A model generated the notes under the pieces. The model was not told the origin of the DNA. It searched no databases and saw nothing but the letters and a program-made list of their open reading frames with translations. Positions 32,697 through 41,814 of a stretch of DNA of 64,000 nt are shown in pieces; position 1 is the first letter of the stretch, and every line of letters starts with the position of its first letter. The stretch lies in contig SVFD01000001.1 of assembly GCA_015057025.1 (NCBI GenBank), positions 1 through 64,000 on the forward strand, given 5' to 3'. Position numbers and translations under genes: made by a program. This stretch comes from Lachnospiraceae bacterium. GTDB taxonomy: Bacteria > Bacillota > Clostridia > Lachnospirales > Lachnospiraceae.

Positions 32697-33398
32697 CTAT
32701 TTTAAAAGACTTTTTAAGATGTCACCTACCAACTCTCCGGTGCTACTATCAGAAGCGGTTTTCTTTTTTGTACTAGAAGTAGTCTTCTTTTTAGTGCTCC
32801 CAGAGGAAGACTTTTTGGTAGTGGATTTTTTGGTTTTATTGCTTGAAGAGCTTTTTTTGGCGGTAGACTTCTTTTTGGTGGATTCTTTAGAAGAATCTTT
32901 ATCTGTTAATAATCCGGTTAAAATACTTCCGACGTCAACATTTTCTAACAATACGCCTACTAAATCGCCTACAGCTTCTTTTTTATCTTCTTTTTCGGTC
33001 TGTTGTCCTAAAAGGCTTAAAAGCAGGGGGGCAGCAGCGGAAAGAATAGAAAGAACATCTGCTTTTTCAACACCGGCCTCTTCTGCGATTTCGTCCACCT
33101 TATCTTCTTCTTTAGAACCTAAAAGATGACCGATAATTTTGGCGCCGTCTTCCATATCAACATTGCCTAAAAATTTAGACAAATTACTGGTGTCATCTTT
33201 GGCATGATCCGAAAGTGCGGAAGCAAAACCTTTGCTTGATTTCTTTCCTTTTGCCTGGTCATTTGCGCCATCAAGTAATGCAGGAAGTGCTTTAGCCAAT
33301 ACTTTGGATACATCGCTTCCGGAGGAACCGGTACGTTCGCTGACACCGTCAACGCTGTCGGAACTTAACAAAGTTCCTGCAAGTTTCATTAAATCCAT
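32697..33398 (-). CDS. DUF937-like protein with low-complexity Lys/Ser/Thr linker
   Basis: 233 residues. Residues 1-145 resemble DUF937 proteins: paired helical repeats with HLLGSKEEDKVDEIAEEAG and ILSAAAPLLLSLLGQQ. Residues 165-215 are a disordered stretch of alternating Lys, Ser and Thr. The last 20 residues (STGELVGDILKSLLK) form a final helix like the N-terminal ones. The basic linker could bind nucleic acid or cell-wall polymers, but no function is known for the family. Minus-strand AGGAGAG precedes the ATG at 33398. Confidence 0.75.
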   Translation of the reverse strand: MDLMKLAGTLLSSDSVDGVSERTGSSGSDVSKVLAKALPALLDGANDQAKGKKSSKGFASALSDHAKDDTSNLSKFLGNVDMEDGAKIIGHLLGSKEEDKVDEIAEEAGVEKADVLSILSAAAPLLLSLLGQQTEKEDKKEAVGDLVGVLLENVDVGSILTGLLTDKDSSKESTKKKSTAKKSSSSNKTKKSTTKKSSSGSTKKKTTSSTKKKTASDSSTGELVGDILKSLLK

Positions 33399-33570
33399 TT
33401 ATAACTCTCCTCTTATGAAAAATAATTTTTTGCCGATAAAATAATTATCGGACAATTGGTTTTATAAGTCAAGGCAAGGAAGAAATTTAGTTCAATGTCT
33501 TGTTTTATATTAAATTATAAGTATAATTAAAAACAGTTGTTGTAAACACACATTAGGAGGAAATTTAATA

Positions 33571-34440
33571 ATGGCAGAACCAAAGAAAAAGAAAAAAATC
33601 GTGGACGCTGAGAGCGGTAAAGAAGTAAAAGCAGGTTCACGTAAGAAAAAAGCTGCAGCACCTGTAGGTAATGCAACAGGTTTCCGTATCGGAGCAATTG
33701 CATTGTGGGTAGTAGCACTTGTATTTGAAGTATTGGCGTATTTAGTGTTAATTGGCAAGATTAACTTAAACTTTATGCCCAGTTTATGGCAGATTATTGC
33801 ATTTTTAGTTTTAGACTTAATTTGCGTAATCGTAGGTTCACAGTTCTGGAAGAAGGCGAACCACATTAAGCCTGCCAGTGAAAAGAACAAAGCGTTGTTC
33901 TGGCTGTGGAACAACATGGGACTTATTGTTTGTGCAGTATGCTTTATCCCTTTTGTAATCCTTGCATTAACGAATAAGGAAGCTGATAAGAAGACTAAGG
34001 TTATTGCAACGGTTGTAGCAATCATTGCTCTTTTAATCGGTGGAGTGGCAAGCTACGACTTCAATCCTGTTTCTGCAGAAGAACAGCAGGCAGCTATGGA
34101 AGCAATCAGTGATAACGTATACTGGAGCCCTTTCGGTAAGGTATATCATACACATGAAGATTGTTCATCTCTAAACCAGAGTGATCAATTAACTGTTGGT
34201 TCTGTTGAACAGGCAATTGCAGCAAACCGTACCCGTTTGTGTTCGTTCTGTGCTAAGAGAGATGAAATCACAGGCGTTACCACAGACGGTAAGGATGTTA
34301 GTGATGTTGAATTAGACGAAGAGGTTGAGGAAGACCTTGATGTAGAAGAAGATATTGAAACAGAAGAAGACGTTGATGCAGAAGAGGAAGATGTAGTTGA
34401 AGAAGATGTTGTAGAGGAAGACATCGTTGAAGAAGAATAG
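33571..34440 (+). CDS. Membrane protein with Ada-like cysteine motif and acidic tail
   Basis: 289 residues: a Lys-rich N-terminus, four hydrophobic helices (about 37-60, 68-88, 107-128, 138-156), then a domain with GKVYHTHEDCSSL and RLCSFC. The Y-H-x4-C ... C-x2-C spacing resembles the small Ada-type metal-binding motif often seen in surface proteins. The last 45 residues are almost only Glu, Asp and Val repeats. Start follows AGGAGG. Probably a constitutive envelope protein; function unknown. Confidence 0.7.
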   Translation: MAEPKKKKKIVDAESGKEVKAGSRKKKAAAPVGNATGFRIGAIALWVVALVFEVLAYLVLIGKINLNFMPSLWQIIAFLVLDLICVIVGSQFWKKANHIKPASEKNKALFWLWNNMGLIVCAVCFIPFVILALTNKEADKKTKVIATVVAIIALLIGGVASYDFNPVSAEEQQAAMEAISDNVYWSPFGKVYHTHEDCSSLNQSDQLTVGSVEQAIAANRTRLCSFCAKRDEITGVTTDGKDVSDVELDEEVEEDLDVEEDIETEEDVDAEEEDVVEEDVVEEDIVEEE

Positions 34441-34464
34441 TTCTTATAAATAATAATCTAAAAA

Positions 34465-34500
34465 TATACCACAGTCAGTTTGGCTGTGGTATACTTTTTT
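34465..34500 (+). terminator. Rho-independent terminator
   Basis: A 13-bp stem (34465-34477/34481-34493, one G-T) and a T-run at 34495-34500. Confidence 0.8.
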
Positions 34501-34555
34501 ATAAGTATAATACATGTAAAGTATTAAAATAAAAATCACCAAGAGGCACATATTC

Positions 34556-35767
34556 ATGAAATTAATTCCTATTCCGAAAGAAAAATACGATGAATATAAA
34601 TTAACTTTAATGTTTGACTGTTATAAGTGGGATCCACAGTATTTAGACAATAATACGGTAGCACCATATGCATTGGTCATTACACAGGAAGAGCATAAAG
34701 AGTTGGTACAGTATATTGAAAAGCTGGATAAAGAAACCACGGCGGCAGAGGAATATTTGAATCAGCATCAGGAGTTAATCAAACCCTTAGCCCTACCAAA
34801 AAGAATACGCAGAGAAATTCATAAAATAACCAATTATGAGCCGGATAAACATGTGCGTCTGAAACGATATGATTTTCATCCCACCATAGAAGGGAAATGG
34901 GCAGTAAGTGAAGTAAACAGCGATGTGCCGGGAGGCTATGCGGAAGGGTCTTTTATGCCCAAGCTGGCGTTGGAAACAATTGACGGAGAAGATAAGTATT
35001 GGTGCATGAACTTCGGAGAAAATCTGGTGGCTGCCATTTGTAGTAAAGTAAGAGCCGGTGGACGTATCATGTTAGTGCACTGTACTTCCTACAGTGATGA
35101 CAGACAGGTCATGCAATTTCTTGGCGACCGTCTGAAAGAAAAAGGCTTTGAAGTAATTTACGGAGCAGCAGACCATGTAAAATTTGAGAATGGCAAAGCT
35201 TACAGTACACTTGACGGTAACGAAGGCGTGTTGGACATGGTGTATCGGTATACACCCTTAGAGTGGATGATAGAGATGCGTCGAAAATACTACAAAGACT
35301 ATTATGGTTCTACGGTTCCTACCTGTAATCATCCCATAGCCATGTATGCCCAAACCAAGCGTTTTCCTCTTGTTTGGGATGAACTTGAAAAGAACGGAAT
35401 CAGTATGGCAACCTGGAGAGAACTCCTTCCGGAAACTTTGGAAGTCAAAGATGCCAAAGGAAAAGAAGGCTATATATACAAACCGGCCTGTGGGCGTGTA
35501 GGAGATGGTATATCCATAAAAGAGGCCTGTGTAGATGATGAATACAAAAAAATACTTAAGGATGTTAAATGGCATCCTAAGAAATATCTTGCACAGAAGA
35601 AATTTATTGCCAAGCCGCTTGAAACAGAAGAAGGAGAGCAGTTTCATGTATGCTTGGGATGTTATACCGTAGACGGAAAGCATGCAGGATATTATGCCAG
35701 AATCAGTAAATCTTTACGTATAGATTCCAACGCGGCAGATACGCCGGTGTTAATTGAGAAAGCGTGA
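34556..35767 (+). CDS. Glutathionylspermidine synthase-like ATP-grasp ligase
   Basis: 403 residues of the glutathionylspermidine synthase family (pre-ATP-grasp plus ATP-grasp). RYDFHPTIEGKWAVSEVNSD with DVPGG (about 100-125) is the family core, and YKPACGRVGDGISIKE (about 300-317) fits an ATP-binding Gly-rich loop. The E. coli enzyme also carries an amidase domain; this one does not. The homospermidine synthase two genes on suggests the ligase attaches a polyamine (homospermidine) to an acid. The gene overlaps the next by 4 bases. Substrates are inferred. Confidence 0.8.
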   Translation: MKLIPIPKEKYDEYKLTLMFDCYKWDPQYLDNNTVAPYALVITQEEHKELVQYIEKLDKETTAAEEYLNQHQELIKPLALPKRIRREIHKITNYEPDKHVRLKRYDFHPTIEGKWAVSEVNSDVPGGYAEGSFMPKLALETIDGEDKYWCMNFGENLVAAICSKVRAGGRIMLVHCTSYSDDRQVMQFLGDRLKEKGFEVIYGAADHVKFENGKAYSTLDGNEGVLDMVYRYTPLEWMIEMRRKYYKDYYGSTVPTCNHPIAMYAQTKRFPLVWDELEKNGISMATWRELLPETLEVKDAKGKEGYIYKPACGRVGDGISIKEACVDDEYKKILKDVKWHPKKYLAQKKFIAKPLETEEGEQFHVCLGCYTVDGKHAGYYARISKSLRIDSNAADTPVLIEKA

Positions 35768-36426
35768 ATATAATGACAGATAAAGAAATATATCGTATAT
35801 GGGCTCCGTTAGGAAAGAAATGGACGGAATGGGTGCGTCCTGTACCGTTTGTGGAAATTCATGAATATTCAAAACAGTATATTGTAACTCCCTTTGAGAT
35901 GCCGGCAACAGATTTTTCGAATGAAATATATGCGGATGCAGCATTAATTGTAGATTTACCGGGAGCAGAGAGCGTGGAGTGGGGAATTGCGTTAGCCAAG
36001 CAAGGGTATCGTCCCATCCCTCTTTTTAACGGAACCATTGAGCAAACCGGAGCGAGAACGACGGTGGATAATCAGTCTGTAGGTGTTGCCCTGATTCAGG
36101 GAGCACAAGAACTTTTAAAGACGGATATTCCGGAAGATGCATTGCCGGTATTTTTGTTGGATTCCAATCGATTGCACAGACATCGCATAGATGTATCTGT
36201 CTTTGATAACAGCTGGGACATTTATGCTCATGATATGCCGTCGCCGCAGTTTTTTGGGAATAACGGTATTCATAAAATCGTAGTAATTAGTGATTTTATA
36301 GGGAATGATTTAAAGAAGATTTTGTACGGATACCAGAAAAAGAAAATGGAAATATATCGCATGAAGGTATATGATGAACCGAAAAAAATCAGAATTCATA
36401 AACCTTTTGATTTAGACAGCGAGTAA
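35764..36426 (+). CDS. Hypothetical protein in the polyamine cluster
   Basis: 220 residues from GTG 35764 (overlapping the ligase stop) or ATG 35773. Soluble, with no motif I recognise. Segments such as YADAALIVDLPGAESVEWGIALAKQGYRPIPLF look like an alpha/beta domain, and DNQSVGVALIQGAQELL is a helix. Position between an ATP-grasp ligase and homospermidine synthase, with overlapping or short junctions, suggests it takes part in the same polyamine-conjugate pathway. Possibly an accessory or regulatory subunit. Confidence 0.7.
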   Translation: MNIMTDKEIYRIWAPLGKKWTEWVRPVPFVEIHEYSKQYIVTPFEMPATDFSNEIYADAALIVDLPGAESVEWGIALAKQGYRPIPLFNGTIEQTGARTTVDNQSVGVALIQGAQELLKTDIPEDALPVFLLDSNRLHRHRIDVSVFDNSWDIYAHDMPSPQFFGNNGIHKIVVISDFIGNDLKKILYGYQKKKMEIYRMKVYDEPKKIRIHKPFDLDSE

Positions 36427-36439
36427 AGAGGAAGTAAAA

Positions 36440-37924
36440 GTGATTAAATTTGAGGGTCGAATTCTCCAATTCGGATTTGGTGCAGTTGGAAAAAGTTTTT
36501 ATGAAAAAATTCAAAAAGAAATTCGTTTTGACGAGAACAATTATTATGTTATAACAGGAAATCCGTCGGAGTTTGATGCATATATCAATTTAGGCGGAAT
36601 TGCTCCTAATTTTTTGGTAAAAGAAATCACAAAAGAAAATTATGCAGATGTATTCGGTGAATATTTACAGGAAGGCGATTTGTTGATTGATTTTGCGGAT
36701 ATGGTAGGTACTAAGGATTTCTGTGATTGGTGTGCAGGGAATAACATTATGTATCTAAATACCGGCGAAGCAGATTGGCCCAATCATTGGTACAGTATTT
36801 TTGGCGCCAATGAGTTAAAGCATGAATTAATACAAAAGTATTCCGGGACTGCAACAAACCGCTATCCGATTGTGATACATCACGGCAATAATCCGGGACT
36901 GGTATCGCATTTTGTAAAAGCTGCCATTGAATATGTAGTAAGAACGCAATTTAAAAAAGACAAGATATTAAAAGAATTGATAAAGACAGGAAAATTTAAT
37001 GAAGCCGCAAGGATTTTAGGCGTGAGAATGATTCATGTCAATGATATTGATTCTCAGGAAGTAAAAGAAGAATACAGCAATGATAAACTTTGCAGTACCT
37101 GGTGTATGGAGTCTTTTTGGTTTGAAATGCTGAGCGAAGCAACGATTCATATCGGGACTCATGAGAAGGTTGATTACGCTGACGAATGTAACTATGTAAA
37201 TCGTGAAAAAGGCTATTTGGAATTTAAGAAAATTGCGGCAGAAAGAAAGTGCAGGACTTATTATCCGGGAGGAGGTTTTGACGGATACCTGGTGCCTCAC
37301 GAAGAAATTGTATCCATAGCTAAGAATTTAGAGGTGAAAGAAGGAGATAAGGTTGTATACCGACCTACGGTTATGTTTGTGTATCTGCCCTGCCCTCATG
37401 CCAGAAACTACATTGAGCATGCTAAGGTAAATGAGTATCCTGTGCCTGATCCTGATAAGCCCCAGGATTGTGAAGATGAGAATTCAATCAACATTATTCA
37501 CGGATACATTTATCCGGAAAAATATGAATTGGTGTATCAGGAAAAAATAGAATCCGGTACAGAATTTGTGGGCATTCTTCTTTTGGGCGACAATTTTAAT
37601 CCGGTGTGGGTAGGAAACCGGATTGAGCCATCCTTTTTATATAAAAATAAAAAAGATTCCTATTGGCAAACGCCTACAATAACACCTGTAGCCATGTCAG
37701 CGTTGGCAGCGGTATGCTGGATGATAAAAAATAAGAATAAAGGCGGTATCTATTTTCCGGATGATATACCGGAGTATAATCAGATTATAAAAACAGCAGA
37801 AAAATATATTTCAAAAACAATTTATCATACTTTTACAAAGGAGGAAATTGAGAAAAGTATGGGTGTTGATTTTGATAATATACAGGCGAAGGATATCTTT
37901 CTTTGGAAAGAGGATAAGGTTTAA
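36440..37924 (+). CDS. Homospermidine synthase-like dehydrogenase
   Basis: 494 residues from GTG 36440 after AGAGGAAG. A Rossmann motif FGFGAVGKS lies at 12-20. HHGNNPGLVSHFVKAAIEY (about 153-171) is characteristic of bacterial homospermidine synthases, as is PGGGFDGYLVPHEE around 277-290. The enzyme makes sym-homospermidine from putrescine or spermidine with NAD+. Length is near the family's ~470-480. Saccharopine dehydrogenase-like carboxynorspermidine synthase is the main alternative. Third gene of a polyamine cluster with the ATP-grasp ligase. Confidence 0.75.
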   Translation: MIKFEGRILQFGFGAVGKSFYEKIQKEIRFDENNYYVITGNPSEFDAYINLGGIAPNFLVKEITKENYADVFGEYLQEGDLLIDFADMVGTKDFCDWCAGNNIMYLNTGEADWPNHWYSIFGANELKHELIQKYSGTATNRYPIVIHHGNNPGLVSHFVKAAIEYVVRTQFKKDKILKELIKTGKFNEAARILGVRMIHVNDIDSQEVKEEYSNDKLCSTWCMESFWFEMLSEATIHIGTHEKVDYADECNYVNREKGYLEFKKIAAERKCRTYYPGGGFDGYLVPHEEIVSIAKNLEVKEGDKVVYRPTVMFVYLPCPHARNYIEHAKVNEYPVPDPDKPQDCEDENSINIIHGYIYPEKYELVYQEKIESGTEFVGILLLGDNFNPVWVGNRIEPSFLYKNKKDSYWQTPTITPVAMSALAAVCWMIKNKNKGGIYFPDDIPEYNQIIKTAEKYISKTIYHTFTKEEIEKSMGVDFDNIQAKDIFLWKEDKV

Positions 37925-38034
37925 GATTAGGCAATTGTGCGTGGATAAGAGATGCGTTATGTGTTGAGAGATTTTATTGCGTATTTTTACCATAGATGTT
38001 ATAATCCGATTAATTTACAAAAGGAGGAATTTTT

Positions 38035-38712
38035 ATGGGGTGGATAATCGGTATAGGCTTTGTTGTTATTTTGATTTTGTTAATTGTAATAGCGGTATTT
38101 ATAATTACTACATATAATCAGCTGGTGAAGGCAAGAAATAAAGTAAAAAATTCTTTTGCACAGATTGATGCACAGTTGCAAAGAAGATTTGATTTATTAC
38201 CGAATTTGGAAGAAACAGTAGAACGTTTTGCTTCTCATGAAAAAAAGATACTTCAAAATGTTGCGGCAGCAAGAAGCGGCTATATGAGTACGAATGTAGC
38301 AAAAGAAAAACTTGCAATGAACAATCAGTTAACTTCAACGCTGAAATCATTATTTGTATTATCTGAGCATTATCCGGAATTAAAAGCAAATACAAATTTT
38401 GTGAAGTTGCAGGAAGAACTTTCTGAAACGGAAGATAAGGTTACATTTGCAAGACAGTTTTATAACGATGCGGTTACCATTTATAATAATAAATTACAGA
38501 TGTTTCCGGCAAACATGGTTGCAGGTATGTTTGGCTTTCATGAAGAAGAACTGTTTAATGTTGTAGAGGAAGTAAGAGAAGCCCCGCAATTATTCGATGA
38601 TAACGATTTGACGGATGAAGAAAGAGAAAGATATCCTTTGAAGTGTCCTCATTGCATGGGAGTGCTTGACGGCACAAGGAATTGTCCGTACTGCGGTGCA
38701 AGAGTGGTATAG
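38035..38712 (+). CDS. lemA: LemA-family protein with C-terminal zinc ribbon
   Basis: 225 residues: an N-terminal transmembrane helix (4-28), then the LemA helical domain (QLVKARNKVKNSFAQIDAQLQ, RRFDLLPNLEETVERFASHE, ATFARQFYND-like, and MVAGMFGF). After the LemA domain a 35-residue tail carries a zinc ribbon (CPHCMGVLDGTRNCPYCG). LemA proteins usually lack such a tail. The same tail ends the Gly-rich protein at 51884-52504. Start follows AAGGAGG. A DUF2207 gene, its common partner, is convergent just downstream. Confidence 0.87.
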   Translation: MGWIIGIGFVVILILLIVIAVFIITTYNQLVKARNKVKNSFAQIDAQLQRRFDLLPNLEETVERFASHEKKILQNVAAARSGYMSTNVAKEKLAMNNQLTSTLKSLFVLSEHYPELKANTNFVKLQEELSETEDKVTFARQFYNDAVTIYNNKLQMFPANMVAGMFGFHEEELFNVVEEVREAPQLFDDNDLTDEERERYPLKCPHCMGVLDGTRNCPYCGARVV

Positions 38713-38731
38713 AAGTTAAGTAATAAAAAAG

Positions 38732-38762
38732 GAGCGCTATGTGAATGCATAACGCTCTTTTT
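38732..38762 (+). terminator. Terminator after lemA
   Basis: Stem 38732-38741/38748-38757 (one mismatch) then TTTTTT; A-run on the left also suits the convergent DUF2207 gene. Confidence 0.7.
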
Positions 38763-38807
38763 TGATGTCGTATTAATATAGTTATTCTGATACAGAGAGC
38801 TCCGGTT

Positions 38808-40994
38808 TTAGTGTCCTCCGCCACCGCCACCGCCGCCGCGGCCGCCACCGCCATATCCGAAACTGCCGCCACCGCCGCCGTATCCGCCACCGCCGGAACG
38901 GGCAGTGTAGGAAGCTGTACGGGTTGCTGAGCGGAAGGAACGTCCGGATGTATGATGAAAACTTCTGGAACGGTAGCAGGGATTGCTCAGCATTTCACTT
39001 GATGATACTTCCGGACAGTTGATGCTGATTGCTTTTATAATCTTTTCGGATAAACCAAAAGCAGTTGCATAAACCAAATATTTTTCCCAAATAGGTAGTT
39101 CAATATAGGTTCGTTCGTGAATCAAAGTATCACTGTTTAAGAATTTATATAATCCACGCCATTTAGCATATTCATCTTCACCAAACTGAGTAAGTAAAAT
39201 ATAATCGCGGGATTGTTTCTTTAACCAAAGAGCGCTGATAATAAATGCCCCACCAAGAATGAAGTAAGAACCATAAGCCAAATCCATTCTTGTTTGATAA
39301 GAAATCAAATTGAATAAAGTGATTAAAATAATTCCGCATACCATGAAAAAGGTGGAGGTGCCGGCAAGCTTTTTCTTGGGTTGTGTGTAATCCGCTTTCT
39401 GGAAGTAACCGTCCTTAACACCGATGTTTACAATAGAACGATCCATATTTCGCACAAAAGTATCGGTATTGGAATAGTCTTTAGATACGCGGTACTGGAA
39501 TGTACTCATGGATATTGTATCGCCGGCTGTATGACGAATCAACAAATTATAATAATATTCTTCACAGGGGGTAAGCGGTTCGTATTGAGTATCGTTTGCT
39601 GTCTGTACTTCGGGCGTTACAGCTTCTGCACCTGCACTTGCAACGGATGATGCCCCGTAAAACATATCATTGGTATTTACCGTACTGTTCATGGTTGTTT
39701 GAACAGGTGTGGGTGCGGGACGTTTTTTAATTGTAATCTGAACATCGTTATTACAGGTCTGTTCTGAAAGCTCAATATATTTTTTGCGCGCCAGACTTAA
39801 AAGAATGGCCGAGTATACTCCGGAATCATCTTTAGGCGTTTTATGCTTACTGAATACCAGGGCTGATGCAAATTTGGGATCCAAGTCATCCGGAATGTCC
39901 CGGTAGTAGTCCATGGCAACAGTAGGCTGATAAATCTTGTGTTTTTTCTTCATTAACCATTTTGCGGTAAATGCGTAAATCAAAATAAGTATTGATATAA
40001 TAACAGATGCAATAAGAGCCAAAATTTTAAGGAATGTAAAAGCTATGGCTGAGTTTGTGTATTCGGTCTGTTCATCAATAATTTCCTGTAAAACATTATC
40101 GGAGGTATACCAGTTATCGGGAGTATATTCCGAAAAAGCATGCTTGTCTTCGCCGAAGGTAACCATATCAAACTCTATGTACTCATTGTGCGGTCTGAAT
40201 TTCAAATCGCTTTTATCCAAATCAATTAAAAAAGTATGATAGCCGGGATTTGCGGTACCGGACTCTTCTACAGGGAAACAATAGTTGTTGGTTCCATAGG
40301 TAGAGTACACGTAATTTCCGGAAGCCGGCATCTTTTCATCGGGAATCAGTATTTCGGCATGGTAGGACTCTAAATGGTTAACGGATTCACCGGAGTAGAG
40401 TGAAATAAATAAATCGGTACAATCATTATATTTAAAGGTTGCATTGTACATTTCATATTCAATTTCAAAAACTACTTCTTCACGATATAAATTATCTACA
40501 TAAAAGAGCAGACACTCATATTGTCTTTCATATTCATCATAGGGGCCTTCGCTGTGATACCATTTGCCGGGACCAAGTTCTTTATTGGTATTTACGTAGT
40601 CTTCGTCTTCCCAGTACAGACGGGGGCTTTCTTCCCAAACAACTTCTGTACCATCGTCAAGAATTTGGGTTACGGAATTGATTTTATAATAAATCGGTCG
40701 TCCGTCAATATTGTCTTCGGGCAGGTCTCGCCATAATTCCCAAATGCCGTAACCTTTGAAAGCGGCGTGTACGTCAAAGGTTAAGCGTTCCGTAATAACA
40801 ATTTTGCCTTCGCTGTCCGGTTCATCCACTACAACCGCGCGATAATCTATATCTGTTATTCTGGCGTAATCAAAGGCGCTGTCAGCTGTTTCAATGGCCT
40901 CCGTAAGTCTTGTAACCCAGCAGGGGGAGGTCCAGATACCGAGTATGAATAACCAAAGTGCAATTTTAATAATAGAAGTTGTTTTATTTTGCAT
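38808..40994 (-). CDS. DUF2207-family membrane protein with Gly-rich tail
   Basis: 728 residues: a signal-anchor at 8-26, a large extracytoplasmic beta-rich domain (about 35-300: EGKIVITERLTFDVHAAFKGYGIWELWRDL-like), a membrane helix (about 320-345), a cytosolic segment, two further helices (about 555-600) and a C-terminal Ser/Arg then Gly/Tyr-rich tail ending in GGGGGGGGH. This is the DUF2207 plan. Such proteins are often encoded beside LemA, as here, and may act together in the envelope; the mechanism is unknown. Confidence 0.85.
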   Translation of the reverse strand: MQNKTTSIIKIALWLFILGIWTSPCWVTRLTEAIETADSAFDYARITDIDYRAVVVDEPDSEGKIVITERLTFDVHAAFKGYGIWELWRDLPEDNIDGRPIYYKINSVTQILDDGTEVVWEESPRLYWEDEDYVNTNKELGPGKWYHSEGPYDEYERQYECLLFYVDNLYREEVVFEIEYEMYNATFKYNDCTDLFISLYSGESVNHLESYHAEILIPDEKMPASGNYVYSTYGTNNYCFPVEESGTANPGYHTFLIDLDKSDLKFRPHNEYIEFDMVTFGEDKHAFSEYTPDNWYTSDNVLQEIIDEQTEYTNSAIAFTFLKILALIASVIISILILIYAFTAKWLMKKKHKIYQPTVAMDYYRDIPDDLDPKFASALVFSKHKTPKDDSGVYSAILLSLARKKYIELSEQTCNNDVQITIKKRPAPTPVQTTMNSTVNTNDMFYGASSVASAGAEAVTPEVQTANDTQYEPLTPCEEYYYNLLIRHTAGDTISMSTFQYRVSKDYSNTDTFVRNMDRSIVNIGVKDGYFQKADYTQPKKKLAGTSTFFMVCGIILITLFNLISYQTRMDLAYGSYFILGGAFIISALWLKKQSRDYILLTQFGEDEYAKWRGLYKFLNSDTLIHERTYIELPIWEKYLVYATAFGLSEKIIKAISINCPEVSSSEMLSNPCYRSRSFHHTSGRSFRSATRTASYTARSGGGGYGGGGGSFGYGGGGRGGGGGGGGH

Positions 40995-41174
40995 TTTTAT
41001 CCTTCCTTTTAAAATTGTAAAAGTGTGTGTATTCAGTATATTAAAAAAAGTAAAAGGTGTAAAGGGTCAGAATCTTTTTTATACTATTAAAATAAATATC
41101 TTTTCAAATGAAAAAACTATGTTAAAATAGACAAAGAAAACGTCGGTGTTATACAGAAGAGAGGAATGCATATT

Positions 41175-41639
41175 ATGGAAGAATATAGTAATGCCAACAC
41201 AATAGACAGAGAATTTAACTGTTTTGAGGAACTGCCGCAGGGAAACGTGCAGGCGATACAATTGCCGAATGCCGTTACGGATAAAATAGCCACTATGGTT
41301 ACAATCAGTGCCGTAATATGGTTATTCATAGCTATTTATCAAATTATGGTAGGATTTGTATTTTTGATTTTTGGCGTGGGAATAGCAACTATTGGCTGTG
41401 GCGGTTGGAATATTTATGCATGTATCAATAACTTTAAACATGCAAGCTATGTCAGAAACTGTAGTAATGTAGCACAGGGTAGGGCAATTGTGGCTTCGTA
41501 TGACAAGGCGCTGACTTCCAATATTATATTTTTGTTTGTAAATCTTTTCTTGGGCGGAGGTCTTGGCGTTGCCGGTGTTATTTTTGATTTAATATTGAGG
41601 TCTTATGTGCTTAAGCATAGAAGTGCTTTAGGAGCGTAA
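41175..41639 (+). CDS. Small membrane protein
   Basis: GAGG at 41161-41164 suits ATG 41175 (154 residues) better than the ATG at 41166. Hydrophobic segments at about 40-62, 66-88 and 115-140. The N-terminal 35 residues are acidic and soluble. No recognised domain. It is divergent from the DUF2207 gene, with a 180-base shared intergenic region, and lies before pckA. Function unknown. Confidence 0.7.
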   Translation: MEEYSNANTIDREFNCFEELPQGNVQAIQLPNAVTDKIATMVTISAVIWLFIAIYQIMVGFVFLIFGVGIATIGCGGWNIYACINNFKHASYVRNCSNVAQGRAIVASYDKALTSNIIFLFVNLFLGGGLGVAGVIFDLILRSYVLKHRSALGA

Positions 41640-41704
41640 GGAAAGGTAAAGGATTATTTTACATAAATAGCATTAAAAAACACCAAATCTTTTCAATTAT
41701 AATA

Positions 41705-41777
41705 TTGACGAGCACCTTAATTATCTAGTATAATTACCACGGATTACTACAACTTGTCTAAGCAAGTCGTTAGTAAC
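41705..41777 (+). promoter_or_regulatory. pckA promoter and leader hairpin
   Basis: TTGACG (41705-41710), 18 bases, TATAAT (41729-41734). The leader begins with a hairpin whose arms are about 41743-41756 and 41763-41777 (roughly 11-12 pairs with a bulge). A stable 5' hairpin may lengthen mRNA life for this highly expressed gene. Confidence 0.6.
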
Positions 41778-41814
41778 CCATAAACAAAAAATAAAAGGAA
41801 AGAGGTTTAATCAG

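Noticed and set aside
38555-38890. Ala/Val-rich minus-strand frame at the DUF2207 3' end
   Set aside because: Out-of-frame reading of Gly-rich codons of the DUF2207 tail.
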